Positions 42,752-54,739 of a DNA stretch of 64,000 nt are shown here, one piece after another (position 1 is the first letter of the stretch; each line of letters begins with the position of its first letter). Where the stretch lies: positions 237,239 through 301,238 of the forward strand of contig PDIM01000001.1 in NCBI GenBank assembly GCA_002811675.1. Reading direction: 5' to 3'. A program made the translations under genes and the position numbers. This DNA comes from Ichthyosporea sp. XGB-2017a. Taxonomy: Eukaryota; Opisthokonta; Ichthyosporea. Below the pieces are notes generated by a model. The model was not told the origin of the DNA, searched no databases, and saw only the letters and a program-made list of their open reading frames with translations.

Positions 42752-45700
42752 ATGGTACTACAAAGCTTAGTTAATAGCCTGAGCAGGGCCAGTCTGTACC
42801 TAAAAGCACAGACTGGCATAAGGCCATCAAGGTAAAAGGGATATTCAAAATTGCTCTGGCATTCTACTGTTTAATGGTATTAACGCAAATGTTCATGTAA
42901 AGCTTTCTTACGTCTGGAGATGCGAGCGAAGAGCGAGGGAGCACCAATCTTATAGGATTCCCCTTAGAGGTCCAAGAATTTTTTCAAGCATGTGCTACGG
43001 GGGACACATCAACAGTCAATAAGCTAATGGCACAAGGTAGGTAGCAACGCAATAATATTGCTAGTATGTTTATAATTATTCTGGAACGGATTAAGACTAA
43101 CGCTGAAAACGTAACTGCAATCAGGGGTTGACATTGATGTCGTTGATAGCGAGGAACGTTGCCCACTCACATTTGCGTGCATAGCAGACCAAAAAGAAGT
43201 TGTAAAGATACTGTTAAAAGCGAACTGTTATATCGATAACCCGGATAATTTAGGTAAGCGGTTGGTCGCACATTGCCCGTGCTATTCTTTTACAAGACTA
43301 TTGATTTTGTTCTGTATTATAACTAAAAAATTCTTCTGGTTAAGGACGAACCCCATTGCATTGGTCGTGTTTGCTCGGCAAGGACAAGATTGTTAAAACA
43401 CTTTTACGCGCTGGGGCTGACACTACTTACAGCGATCATTCGTCTAAAACCCCTGTTCATTTGGCTGTAAGTGCTGACAGCATTGATGCACTTGCTGAGA
43501 TGTTGGAGCACGGGTGTATAGTCGACCCTTTTGATCAAGAACAGTTAACCCCTTTAATGATAGCATGCGCTACAAATTGCCCAGACCATGCTAGATATTT
43601 ACTCGACTATGGAGCAGATCCAACCCTGTCGGATGCAAATGGAAAAATTCCATTACATTGGGCAACGAGCAATCATTCGGTTAAGTGCGTCAAATATTTA
43701 GCAGAGAGTTACCCGCATTTCATAGACATCAAAGACGCGGAAGGGCGAACTGCACTTCACATTGCGTCGTCTGAAGGGGATGCTACATCGGCAGCTTTGC
43801 TGGTTAAGAATGGGGCCAATGTAGAGGAAGTTGATAAAGGACTAAGAACGCCATTGCATTGGGCCGCTGTTTATGGAATGTTAAAAGTGTTAGAGATTTT
43901 GCTGGAAAAGGGGGCGCGGCATCATAGTAAGGATATCAACGGGGCAACAGCTTTACATTATGCTGTGCAACAGTCGCGCGATTCAATTATTGAGTATCTC
44001 GTGTCGAAAGGCAGTGATCCTAACACACTTGATAATTTAGGTAGAACTCCTCTCATGTGGGCTGTTCAGCAGGGTAATATCCCAATGATTGATCTTATGC
44101 TGGAAAATGGGGCCGATATAAACTATCCAGAAATTAATGGACAAACGCCATTGCACATAAGTATTACAGAAGGTTCTATGTCGGTTCTAAAGCACTTGCA
44201 GAAAAAAGGCGCCAGTCTCTTTACAAATGACATCCAGGGAAACAGCACCCTTCATCTGGCAGCAATGGCGGGTTGGAAAGAAGGCATTTCATACTTATTG
44301 GAGCAAAAAATTAATATTAACGAGCCTGATGTTGAAGGAAAAACTGCATTGTTTATACCGATCGAACAAAATGACTGGGAACTTGCGTCCTTTCTAATTG
44401 ATAAGGGAGCTGACATCAACGCATTGGACTCTTCGAGTAAAAATTGCCTGCATTGGGCAATTGCTTGTGAAGCTGTTGATACAGCAAAGATGCTAATTGA
44501 GGAAGGTATTAATTATTGTCATTCCGATGGTGTTGGAAGTACACCTCTACACGAAGCCTGCTTCACCGGCATTGAAGAAATAGTCTCTACGATTTTAGAA
44601 AAAGGGGTAGATCCTAACTGCAGAAATTCGAATGGCGTGACACCTCTTCACTGGGCCTCTCACAATGGCTTTGTTGAAATTATTGAGCTCTTGGTAAAGC
44701 ATGGTGGGGATGTGAACGCATTAGAATGTGCTCAAAAGCAAACACCGAAAGATTATGCAATTCTCGGAGGGCAACCTGAATGCGCAAAAAAGTTATCTGA
44801 CTTCGGGGGTACAACTGTTAGAGAAATATACGACGAGTCGGCAATTATTATTCAGTGCTGTGCAAGGCAAATGTTAGCCCGCAAACATATGGCTATTATG
44901 AAGGAGAATCGTAGACTAAAGCAGATCGAAGATGAAAAGGAAAGAAAAAGGCTCCAAGAAGCACTTGAACTCAAATCGGCTATCAAACTCCAGTGCTATA
45001 TTCGAATGCAAATGGCTCTTAAAGTGGCATCGAAATTAAAAGAGAGAAAAAGGAGGTTAACATTGTTGAAACAGAATCGATGCGCTAGAATAATTCAAAA
45101 GTATGCGAAGGCATTTCTTTGGAAAGCAAAGTTTAGAGAATTTCATATTGTTCCACACGAAGCAGCGTTTCCGAAAGTAGTTTCCAATATCCAAACATCA
45201 TCAAGAAGTGTTTCCAAAGTGGAGTTGGCTCAACGATTCGAAGGCTCTCGCCAAATTGCAGTACCCGTTGACTACAGCTTAAAACTTTGCTCAGCTAATC
45301 TTGGTTTGGTTCAGTACCCAAAGTATACTTCTGAACTGAAAGACGCTTCTGATGACCATGAAAAGAAAGATGGGTTTGATATTATTCCTCCTATGGAAGA
45401 TGCAAATGGAGTTCCGATTGTTTTCAAAGTGCCTCCTCTACGAGAAACGCTTTTCCAGAAAAAGAAAGCACCAAAAATTCCTTCTTTTAAAAAGATAAAG
45501 CCTGCTGCCAAATCGACAACACCTGAAAAAACAACACGACCAGAGGTGAGCGCCAAAGACGCCACTCCAGTTAGTAAAAGACAACAACAACTGGCTCTTG
45601 AGACAGCGCAAAATTTGGCTGAAAAGCAGAAAAAAGTCAAAGAAGAAGAAATCAAACTCAAAGAACTTAGGAGGCTACAGGCAACCAAAGATCAAGAACT

Positions 45701-48700
45701 CAAGGAGCAGGAAAGAAAGCTAGAAGAACTCAAATTTAAAGAAAAGCAGTTATCTCAGTTTATCGTTGAATATGAGCAAAAAAAGCTTGACGCAGCCCTA
45801 GAACAGCGAAAGCAAAGTCATATGATGATTGCATCAGCCAAGGAGCAAGAGGAAAAAGAAAAAAGATTAGCCAAACTTGAAATACGGCTAAAGCAAAAGG
45901 AGCAACAGGAGGAACAAAGGAAAAAGCAACTTTTGGAAGAAAAAGAAAAGAAAGAGAAAATTGAAAATGATAAAAAGGCATTTGAAAGGCGACTTGAAGA
46001 TGAGAAAAAAAGAATTGAATCGCTAAAGGACAAGAAAAAAGAGGAGCTTCTCATACAAGCGAAACTACGCCTACAAAACCGGTTAGAACAATGGTGTGTC
46101 AAGCAGCATGAGTTGTATCAAGTAATGAAAGCTAGTTTCGAGTCCGAGGAGCAAAAGCTTGAAGACATGACCCTACGCGAAGAAAGTCCGGATCTAATTA
46201 AGATTCAGGAGAAGAAATCGGACGTATTACATTCACAGTTAGATCGAAATGAAGCTATTCGGGCCCTGGAGCGCAAATATCAAGTACTTAGATTAGAAAA
46301 CAAAAAGCAAAAGTCTCTAGAAGCTTGTGTAAAGAGCTTACGGGCTCTCATTCAAGAAGATAGATTTTTAACTGAGGGTGAAAATGATCTGTTGAAATGT
46401 CTGCGTATAGAAAGGGAGGAAAAATTATTAAAGTCCAAAGCAAAGTTCGTAGAAGAAGAAATCAATAGTGGCGAACTTGGGTTATTAGAGGCTATGCACG
46501 AAATGGAGAACATCGAGCGATGGAAAGATGAAGTATATAAGATGAAAAGACAGAAATTAGAAAGTGATTTAAAGTTTACAGAAGAAAAGCTGGGCCGGTT
46601 GTGCGAAGAGAGGGCGCCCATCAAAGAACAAAAAGAACGGGCTTCGTCACACAGCATAAAAGGAGCCAGAATGAGTTTTTATAAACACAGCGGTGCTCAC
46701 AAAGTTTCAAACTTTCAAATGAATAGTGTGAGCATTGACTTCGATGAGCGCTTAATTTTAGACGAACTTCGAGTTGAAAGTCAGGACTCCAAAAAAGAAA
46801 TTCCATTCTTGCAGAATGCGATGAAAGAGCTAAAGGGCGAGCTCAAGAAGCTCATCCAGGAGCATGAAGGTAGAGAAAAGCGAGAGCGTGATTTAAAGTT
46901 TCAACAAAAAAAAGTTTTGTTTTTGCGGGAGGCAGGGTTCAAGAAAATGTGCAAAAGATGTCATGAAGCAACAGAGGCCAAATCGATGTATGATATTGAA
47001 TTTGACGAAGAAGACGCTCTATTGGAAGAAGAAAGAGAGACATTAGTCTGTAAGTAAATTGCAGTTATACTCACTGAACTCTAAAGTATGACTTGGGCCT
47101 ATAAATGTAACCACCATTTTGATAATTATTGTTTATGTTGTTTGTTTACGAAATTCAAAAAAAAGATTTGCAAGAAAGTAGTCTGGAAAAGGATATGGAT
47201 ACCAATGAACAATCTTTATCTCGATTAAAGAAAGTAGAGCAAACCCCGGCCGTTATGAACGAAACACGAAAGTTGAATGAAGAGCTATCGCTTCTTCGAA
47301 AACAGTACTTGAAATTAAATAATCTGCACAAGGCTATGGAGGACATAAAAGGGGCCGAAAAAATGCTTGAAGAGAATGAAACGCAAGGTAATAGTTTTTA
47401 AAGAGCACTTTAGTTTACCTTTTTTACTGTAATGTTTGCAAGACAGTTATTAACAATTGTTAAAAAATGGCTTATCCATTGAAGGAAATTTTCTTGAATT
47501 GTTAGAGGCAAAGCATAGACTTCAGCTAGTAAGACGGTCTCAGAGAGAAGAGGAAACAACAGAGAGAAAGCAAGAAATTTCAAATATGGTCCTTGCAGGT
47601 GAGTATAGCACTAAAACGGTTTAGTCTTCTTTTGAAAAAAAAAATACTAATAAGAGCGTTTAACATTTTATTTTACAAGGAAAACATCATAAAACCATTT
47701 CTGAAAAGCGTAAAGATCTTAAAAGCTTCATTTCTTGTTCATTGGAAGACGAGGATATTTCGAGAATTCAACTGTGAGTATACAATGACAAAAGTTTATG
47801 CACCCCAACTTGGCTTTTTTTGAATCACTGGAAGTTCTTTGCTAAATTTTACTATTCGTTCCATTTTCAGATGCCATTATGAGAGAATAATCCATAAGAT
47901 AAAAGCAGCAACGTACCAAGCTCAAATGAAAATTGAAAAGGAGGAGGTTACACACTCTGTTATCGAAAAGAAATTTGAATTGGAAACCAAATTCCAAAAC
48001 AACATTTTGGAGCTTACAAAATCTGCTCAAATGATACTGGGGCTATACCACGCCATTTCTTCGTTAGAATATAATGGCAAAGGAGATAGTGAAGAGGAAA
48101 TCAGGGACATTCAGGCTAAGCAAGATAAGTTGAGGGCATTATTTAAGAAAGAATTAGATAGCTGTTACGAGACATACTATTCACAGTTAAGCAAATTGTC
48201 CGAGAAACCGAAGTCTGCACGTACCAAGAATACTGGAATATCATCAACTTTCCAGACCATCATTCCTGTTCCCTCAGAAAAGGAGGGCCTCAATAAGAAA
48301 ACAAAACCCAAGAAGCCACAATTTGCGCCACTTGTTATTAAACAAAAAGACGAATCAACCCTGCAAAAGCTAAAAGATGTAATTTGCTTTAAAGACCTCG
48401 AGATAGAGCGCTTAATGCTCGAGAATAATTGTCTAAGACGGACAGAGAGAAGACAGGTAAATTCACGGTTTCTTTCTTTTTATAGAAAAGACATACTTTG
48501 TTTTTCTTAACTTTTGTACTCATGGTCATTCTTTGGAAATCTACGTTTTGCTTTCTCGTCTAGAAAATTCACTTTGCTAATTTAGGCAAAGCTCACGAAC
48601 AGATATCGCACATTTATACATACAATAAGGATATTGATACTCTCGAATTACAATGGGTTCAGTCTGGGGTAAACTCTGTAAGTATTACAATGCAATAGCA

Positions 48701-49323
48701 AGAATTAGGTCGTTGATTGCTTGAAGCTGTTTATATGTTGCGTACTGACATTGCTGTAAAATTTTATGTGTTTTGTATTGGAAAATACGTAAAACTAACA
48801 GATGCAAAAGAATACGATAGTCATGCAAGACAAAATTATCGAAAAAGAGAAAATGGACGCTTTGAAATATAAGCAGAAATTTCGACTTTTGAAGCAGATT
48901 ATTGAGAAGCAAAGTGGTTTACTAAATCGAAAGCCATGTAAAGCTGATAGCAAAGCCAACGAGCTCAAAGAGGAATATAAATTAAAAATGAAACGGTGGA
49001 TTAAAATCGAGAGGGAAGTGAATGCTCTCTTTCATGCGCAGCAAAGCGCTAGCGAATCAGAATGGGAAACTTCATCTGAGATTGACAAGCTGGAAAGCAA
49101 ATTAAAATCGACAGAGCATGCTCATAAAGAGAAGATCTCCATTAGAAAAAAGATTGTAGATGCTCTAGAGAAAGTTCAAGAGTTGCGGGAAGAGTCGAAT
49201 GAAATATTTGGCAAATTCATGCAAATTCACCAACGACATATTGAAAAGAAACAGCAAAAGAAAAAGCTGTTAGACAAGCGACAGGAGCTACCTCAGCGAG
49301 AATCTCATTCAATAGCACACTAA
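42752..49323 (+). CDS. Inversin-like ankyrin/IQ/coiled-coil ciliary protein
   Basis: Ten exons: 42752-42831, 42903-43036, 43125-43253, 43345-47049, 47166-47387, 47506-47598, 47680-47773, 47871-48456, 48564-48677, 48802-49323, joining in frame to 1892 residues. Exon 1 is the least certain. Residues ~45-603 hold about 16 ankyrin repeats, the number in inversin/NPHP2. The last repeats (TPLHWASHNGFVEIIELL, then KQTPKDYAILGGQ) parallel the end of the inversin array. Two or three IQ motifs follow (AIIIQCCARQMLARK, AIKLQCYIRMQMALK, ARIIQKYAKAFLWK; ~613-705). The rest (~790-1890) is nearly continuous coiled coil, absent from human inversin (1065 aa). Inversin acts at the proximal ciliary compartment with calmodulin bound to the IQs. 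The orthology of the ankyrin half is well supported; the fusion is unusual. Confidence 0.8.
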
Positions 49324-49359
49324 CAATGAATATTGTCCTACTACAGTAGTGTCTAAAGT

Positions 49360-49365
49360 TTTATT
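49360..49365 (-). terminator. Poly(A) signal of the DENN gene
   Basis: TTTATT on the plus strand is AATAAA on the minus strand, 24 bp past the DENN-gene stop and within the 65-bp gap to the inversin stop. Confidence 0.5.
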
Positions 49366-49388
49366 TGTCCCCTTCCTTCATTCTTCTT

Positions 49389-52300
49389 TTACTGTTGCAC
49401 AAGGAACTCTCTCCGAGTTCGCCCCCCCTCTTCAGACGAAGACAGCCACTTCCTGCATATGACTACGTTGCGCACTCCTGTTATTTTGCTTTCTATAATG
49501 AGTCCTTCCAAGAACCAGGCATTTTTTTGCCAATTATTCATTGTCTCCATTTCCACGACCACTTTGGCAATTGGGCCAAGTTCTTTGTAGGCGTACAGCA
49601 TAAATGCTTGCCTATTTCCCCGAACAAATTTGCCATTATGAGGTGTTAATTTCCTAGGAACACTTCTCCCTAAAGTACCAATCAGCTCTATCCAAATGGC
49701 ATTTTTAGACCCCGATCCAGCTTGTTCCCCAGTCACCACCGTCACTACATACGGTTTAACCGAAATAAAATTATAGTCACTGTTCCCTACAGACATAAAT
49801 TCGTCCCTCACGAAATAAGATATGTCTCCGTGTTCTTTATCTTCGACAATAACATGTTCAAATAAATATCCACATGAGGGGTGAGGTCCCAGTTTAATAA
49901 TAACTTGCTTCACTTTACCCATATCATATGTTCGGAGACGAAACACATCTCTGGTTCCAGGTTGAAAGACATTTTCGCGGCTACTGTCAGCAAGAATAAT
50001 AACAGGTGATACCATGTCTCTATCACCTACCAGCTGGATGCTAACGTGAGGTCGTCTTACACGAACAGATTTTTCTCTTGTTGTTATCGTTACTTGGTAT
50101 ACGATAATGTCACGCTTTTCATCGGCTGCATGCTTTTGCGCTTCCTCCATTTCTTTGTCTTTGATTGAAACAAATCTCAGTCTGAAATTCCAACTTGGCC
50201 GCCTAAAATTGACAGAAGGTTCAGCTACATTGTAATCCGCACATTCGTTGATGTAGCGAGCAAGATTGGTTGTGGGTAGTTTAGCAACAACCCAATCTAC
50301 AGCACATTTTTTTGATTTTCCATCAAAGTCTCTTACAAACCACCGAAAGTGGGCCGGCAGTCCAACTTTGTTTACTTCTCTGTTGATATTCACCTGCTCT
50401 TGTACAAAAGACCAAGCCGCATACAATAGCTGATCTTTCAAGGTTCCCTCGCAGTACACCTGAAGATTCGGGCTACTAAAGGTTGAGTTAAATAGAGTAA
50501 AACTAACAAATGCAACATTGGACGAGTCTAGCAAAGAATGAGCCGAGTGCTCCGGATCAAGATGCCTTTCAATATCTGCTTCAGTCAATGAAATCGATGG
50601 TAGCATACGCTGGTCTATCGCAGTTTCTTGACCAGTACCTCTTTTCTCTCTTTCTTCCAAGTTATTATATTGCTCTTCACTAGCATTCTCAACAGCAGGG
50701 GTATGTGTAGTATGGCTAGGCCTCCGGGATTGCAAAGGCGTAATATGTCTGCTTTCAACAGACAACTCTCCAGTAGCGCCCAGATTCAAAGGGGATAAAG
50801 ATTGAGGCAGTCCAGCGCGCAAAATGTTATTATCCAACTCTACCAGCGACACATTTTCTCCTACAAAGCATTTGGTTTTAAAAGTATCACCATACAATAA
50901 ATGAGTTTTTTTTTGAAACACTTCTCGCACAGACTAAAATATAAAGACACAATATACCTACCTGACACATTATAGCAGGTTATTCCATGCAAAATCAAAT
51001 TCTGCAACTTCGAACGAGGGGGCCCGAATTCAAGCAAAGCGTGGAGCAAAAGGGTATTTCTCACGTTCAAAAAGAAGCAAAATTTCTCGTCATTTGACTT
51101 AAATGCACTAGGAGATGTATCAATATTTACTAGCTTTGATGAAGCTAATACAAATTGCTTAAACGATGAAGAACGCGAAGCGGTGTTCAGTCGCACAGCG
51201 TCACGGAAAACAAAGCCTATTTTATCGCTTTGTAGTGTTGGGCATACTCCACGAAATATGCCAATTGCTGTTTCCAAAAGGATTTGAACATATTTAGCAC
51301 TACTTACGTCGCTTAAACCTGGCATTCCTGTATCTTCATCCTTTACTTCAGACAAATCTAAAGCGTTGACAACAGACTTCCTTTTCGCAGGGTTTTTATC
51401 CAAAACGTTCAATACAATTTTGTTTCTTCGGGTAGGAGAATACGAAGGTTCTTCGCTTATTGATTGTTCGTTAAGGTGTGACGTCAAAAACGAAGTCCCT
51501 TCAGAGTCCTCTAGAATAGACTGCCGCCTAGCAAGATTGCCTTGGAATTGTCGAGCCTGCCCCGTAAGCAAAGTCGGGGCATGTGATGTACGCCTACTAA
51601 ATACAGATCTTCGAACAGGAGCGGTTTCTACAGCATCAACAGGGTTTAAAGACTTTTTGTACGCCCATGAAATATCCAGTTCAATACATAACTCGTCATA
51701 TGTCGTTTGCCCACTAATGTACATCAAGAGTGGTTTTGGTAAGGTAGTTCTGTCACTTTCTGACATCAATTTTAAGATTTCTTTCAAATAATCAAGCGAT
51801 ACGAGCCTGTGAATACATTTTTTGTTTTGCTGTAGCAATATTGCAACGAAATCCTTCAGGCATGGAAGATAAAAGCCCATATGGTAAAGACATACAGCTC
51901 TCATCCACAAAAGTTGAATAAAATTAAGCCCATTTTCTTGCTCACTTCCCATTCGTTTGGTAATTAATTCCACTACACGCTCGAAAGGCTGCCAAAATTG
52001 AAATTTTAGAAGCCCAGTTTTACTGCCCACAAACCCCTCTGAGTCCCTTCTATACGCCTCGCTAGAGCCTTCATCACCACTCCCATCAAACGTACGGAGG
52101 TCAACGACAAAGGGCAAATCTCTCTTAACATCTTCACCGTCATGGTCTTCTTCCGAAGTTTTGTTTTCTTCACTTTCAGAACCTGATGAAGATATATGCA
52201 AATCTTCTTCACACAAATCCTCTGTAGACAAAGAAAAAAGATTGGTAGCAATATTCTTTTCCCTATCAACATGGTTTTTACACTTAACAAAATCTTCTTT

Positions 52301-53814
52301 TGTCCAAGAATCCAGAAGGTAGCAAAGCATTCTTGAACTGCCCATTTGTTCGATAAACTCATCGTCTAATTTTGGAAAATCCCTTATCATCTTACCAATG
52401 GTTTCTTCGTCAAGAAGAGTTGCGTCAGAAAAAGCGGTCAGAATAGGACAAAGAAAAGATGAAAAAACGCTACGCAAAGCACGCTCACTGTCACTTTTAA
52501 AGTAAAAGCAGTGTCGGTCAGTAAAAAAACGTTTCATCGGTATTTCACAGTCTGGATTAGAAGAAGTTGCCTTTAAGGCTTTGGAGGATCTGTTTCCACC
52601 TCTATATGGCGATAATATTTGCTTTAGTCTCTTGACAAGTCTTCTATGGTAAATATGGCCTACAGACGCGGGAAATCTAACTACATCCTCGTCAATGTCC
52701 ACGATACATACAGAATCATCAAGGGTATCAATATGTTCTAAAACGTGATCAGTATTGGCACCAATTACGTACGCCGTTGGAGCTTCAATGCAATTAATAA
52801 GAGAAGGAGGTAAAACAGGGATATAGACTGTTTCCCACCGTAAAGGAAACAATAAGCTAAAGCAGCCCTCGATGATATAAGTTAAAATAGTGACATTTCG
52901 ACTGTGAAATATGACCTGTTTTTCTCTTAAAAGGGAGCCAAATATGGACACAATGTTGCCTATGCCAAGGTGGTAGAAGAGGCATCCAAGAGGAAAGTCA
53001 ACAAGGGCTTTTCGAAAAGGCCTCCTGACATAGTATTCATTAGCTAAAAAATTGAATCTAATAACACAACTACCACATGGGGGTACAATCACCTAAAATG
53101 CGAAAAGCAAACAGAATAAGCCTTTTCTTTCCTTATCGTCACTAAGTTTCACGCGTTGAATACAAGCGCAGGTCTTACCTCATTTAAAAGATACGTAATA
53201 GCATTTAAATTCACTTGATTAAGAGAACTGGAATCCTTTCCTTCATAGTTTAGTCGTGACAAAATATGTCTGAATGTCTCGAAATAAGGCCAATGAGAAA
53301 CTACACGAAAAAACAAGATTCCATACTCTACGTAAGTGAAAAGTCCTTTTCCATATTCCCCACTCTCCCCTCCAAAAACCAAAGACAAGTACATGGAAAA
53401 AAAAATGTAACATACCGATAACTATCGTTCTTAAGCAAGAGTCTTCAACCCGGCGCACTGCTCTACAGCACACATAACGACGGATCCCATATGCATCTGT
53501 GAGAACAAAAGAAAAAGAAACAACCCTTTTGAAAGTCGAAAATTAAGAAACACTCAAGCGAAATATATATATATATATATATCTATGTATATGACACGAC
53601 CAGACAAATGAGAGAATACCAACCCCTTCTTATCTATGTGATTTTCCTCTGAATCTGGAAAGCAGAAAAGTCCCAAACTATCCACAAGCTGTATTTCCGA
53701 ATCTATGGCTTCTGGTGTTACCTCAAAGGAGTCATCCTGAGAGCAAAAGAATGCAAAATAGTCTATAAACCGCAAATGAGATAACGGCTCAAGCCGGGAA
53801 TTGGAAACAGGCAT
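49389..53814 (-). CDS. DENN-DUF547-PLAT-PLAT protein
   Basis: Five exons on the minus strand: 53814-53601, 53496-53416, 53369-53179, 53092-50962, 50860-49389, 1362 residues in frame. The first two junctions (104- and 46-nt introns) are less certain. Tripartite DENN module: uDENN (LRFIDYFAFFC), core (CVIRFNFLANEY, IVSIFGSLLREKQVIFHS, GCFSLLFPLRWETVYIPVLP, IEAPTAYVIG) and dDENN (DDEFIEQMGSSRML). DENN modules act as Rab guanine-nucleotide exchange factors. DUF547 (~790-1070, with a ~75-residue insertion): FFLNVRNTLLLHALLEFG, CYNVSGENVSLVELDNNILR, SSPNLQVYC, LPAHFRWFVRDFDG. Two PLAT/LH2 beta-sandwiches at about 1125-1225 and 1242-1345. DENND5 has a single PLAT between RUN domains; I see no RUN domain here. 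Probably a membrane-trafficking regulator. Confidence 0.82.
53562..53582. repeat. (TA)n microsatellite in a DENN-gene intron
   Basis: About ten TA dinucleotides inside the first intron (53497-53600). Confidence 0.9.
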
Positions 53815-54739
53815 CCCTGAAACGGCAGGACCTAGCCTATAGCACAAGCTGTGCAAGCCCTTGGAGATCTATAGCAGACAGGGTAATAATCAATGTATTT
53901 CTGGGAGAACAAGTCTTATACTAAACAGTGGTTGTCTCACAAATGGCCTGGAGATTGGAAAGAGTACACTGTGCTCGAGTGGCATGTAAATCTGTTTCGC
54001 ATACGGCAGCAGGCTCAAGGCGTCCGTGTCATAGTGTTATTGCAAGGAGCTCCTTGGTTATTGTGGCACTTTTCATTTTTTTGCATAGCTGCCCCTTGGA
54101 TCAGCGACCATCCCAAGTCCCAACTCCCCAGGCTATCCGCTATAGGAGTGCCTTGATCATCCAATGACTCTCGGATACACCGTCCATACCGTAACCCTAG
54201 ATAAGAAAGATGGTCTACTTGAATCGTAGCCAAGCAACAGTCAGCAAGGCCAACGCTCCTTGGCAAAAGGCAGTCCAAACTCCAATGGCAGTCAGAAGCC
54301 AAGCCTGTGTCGACGTTCTTGCAACACCCAAGAGCAGTGACTAAAAGTAGTCTTTATTTCAAAGTGGAGGATGTGGTATTACGTCAAGTGTCATCTAAGT
54401 TGACAGCAGAACGTTCTCTCACTAAGTTTGCCTATTATAGCTGTCAGCTTCAACGTTTCACTTTCTAGGTTTCAATTTTCACAAGGAGTTTGCTCTAGCT
54501 AGAGTCTAGACCTTAGGGGCGTTTTTTTGCCTATCGTCTTTAGGTTTTTTTCTTCACCACATGTCTTGAACACGGACTTGTTAGAGTTATCAAAGTTCAA
54601 TAGCTAATGCTTTTCTCTTCCAATGGAGTCCGCTCTCAATAGTGAAGACTGCTCATGCTTCATTTCTTTGTCACTATAGAATCGTTTTATTTGCTACTTA
54701 CATTATTTTGCGCGACTACGTCACTGACCACCGACCGAA
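53815..54739. other. Intergenic region upstream of the DENN gene
   Basis: 925 bp between co-directional minus-strand genes. It contains TAACCCTA (about 54192-54199), the DENN promoter and the GNPAT 3' side. Short frames here show no conservation. Confidence 0.4.

Noticed and set aside
50861-50990. Read-through of the DENN exon past 50962
   Set aside because: The unspliced frame ends soon in unrelated sequence, whereas splicing 50962 to 50860 restores the DUF547 motif exactly and in phase.
53893-54302. Open frames of 79-95 residues between the DENN gene and GNPAT
   Set aside because: Frames overlap on both strands with no conserved features; probably 5' UTR or promoter.
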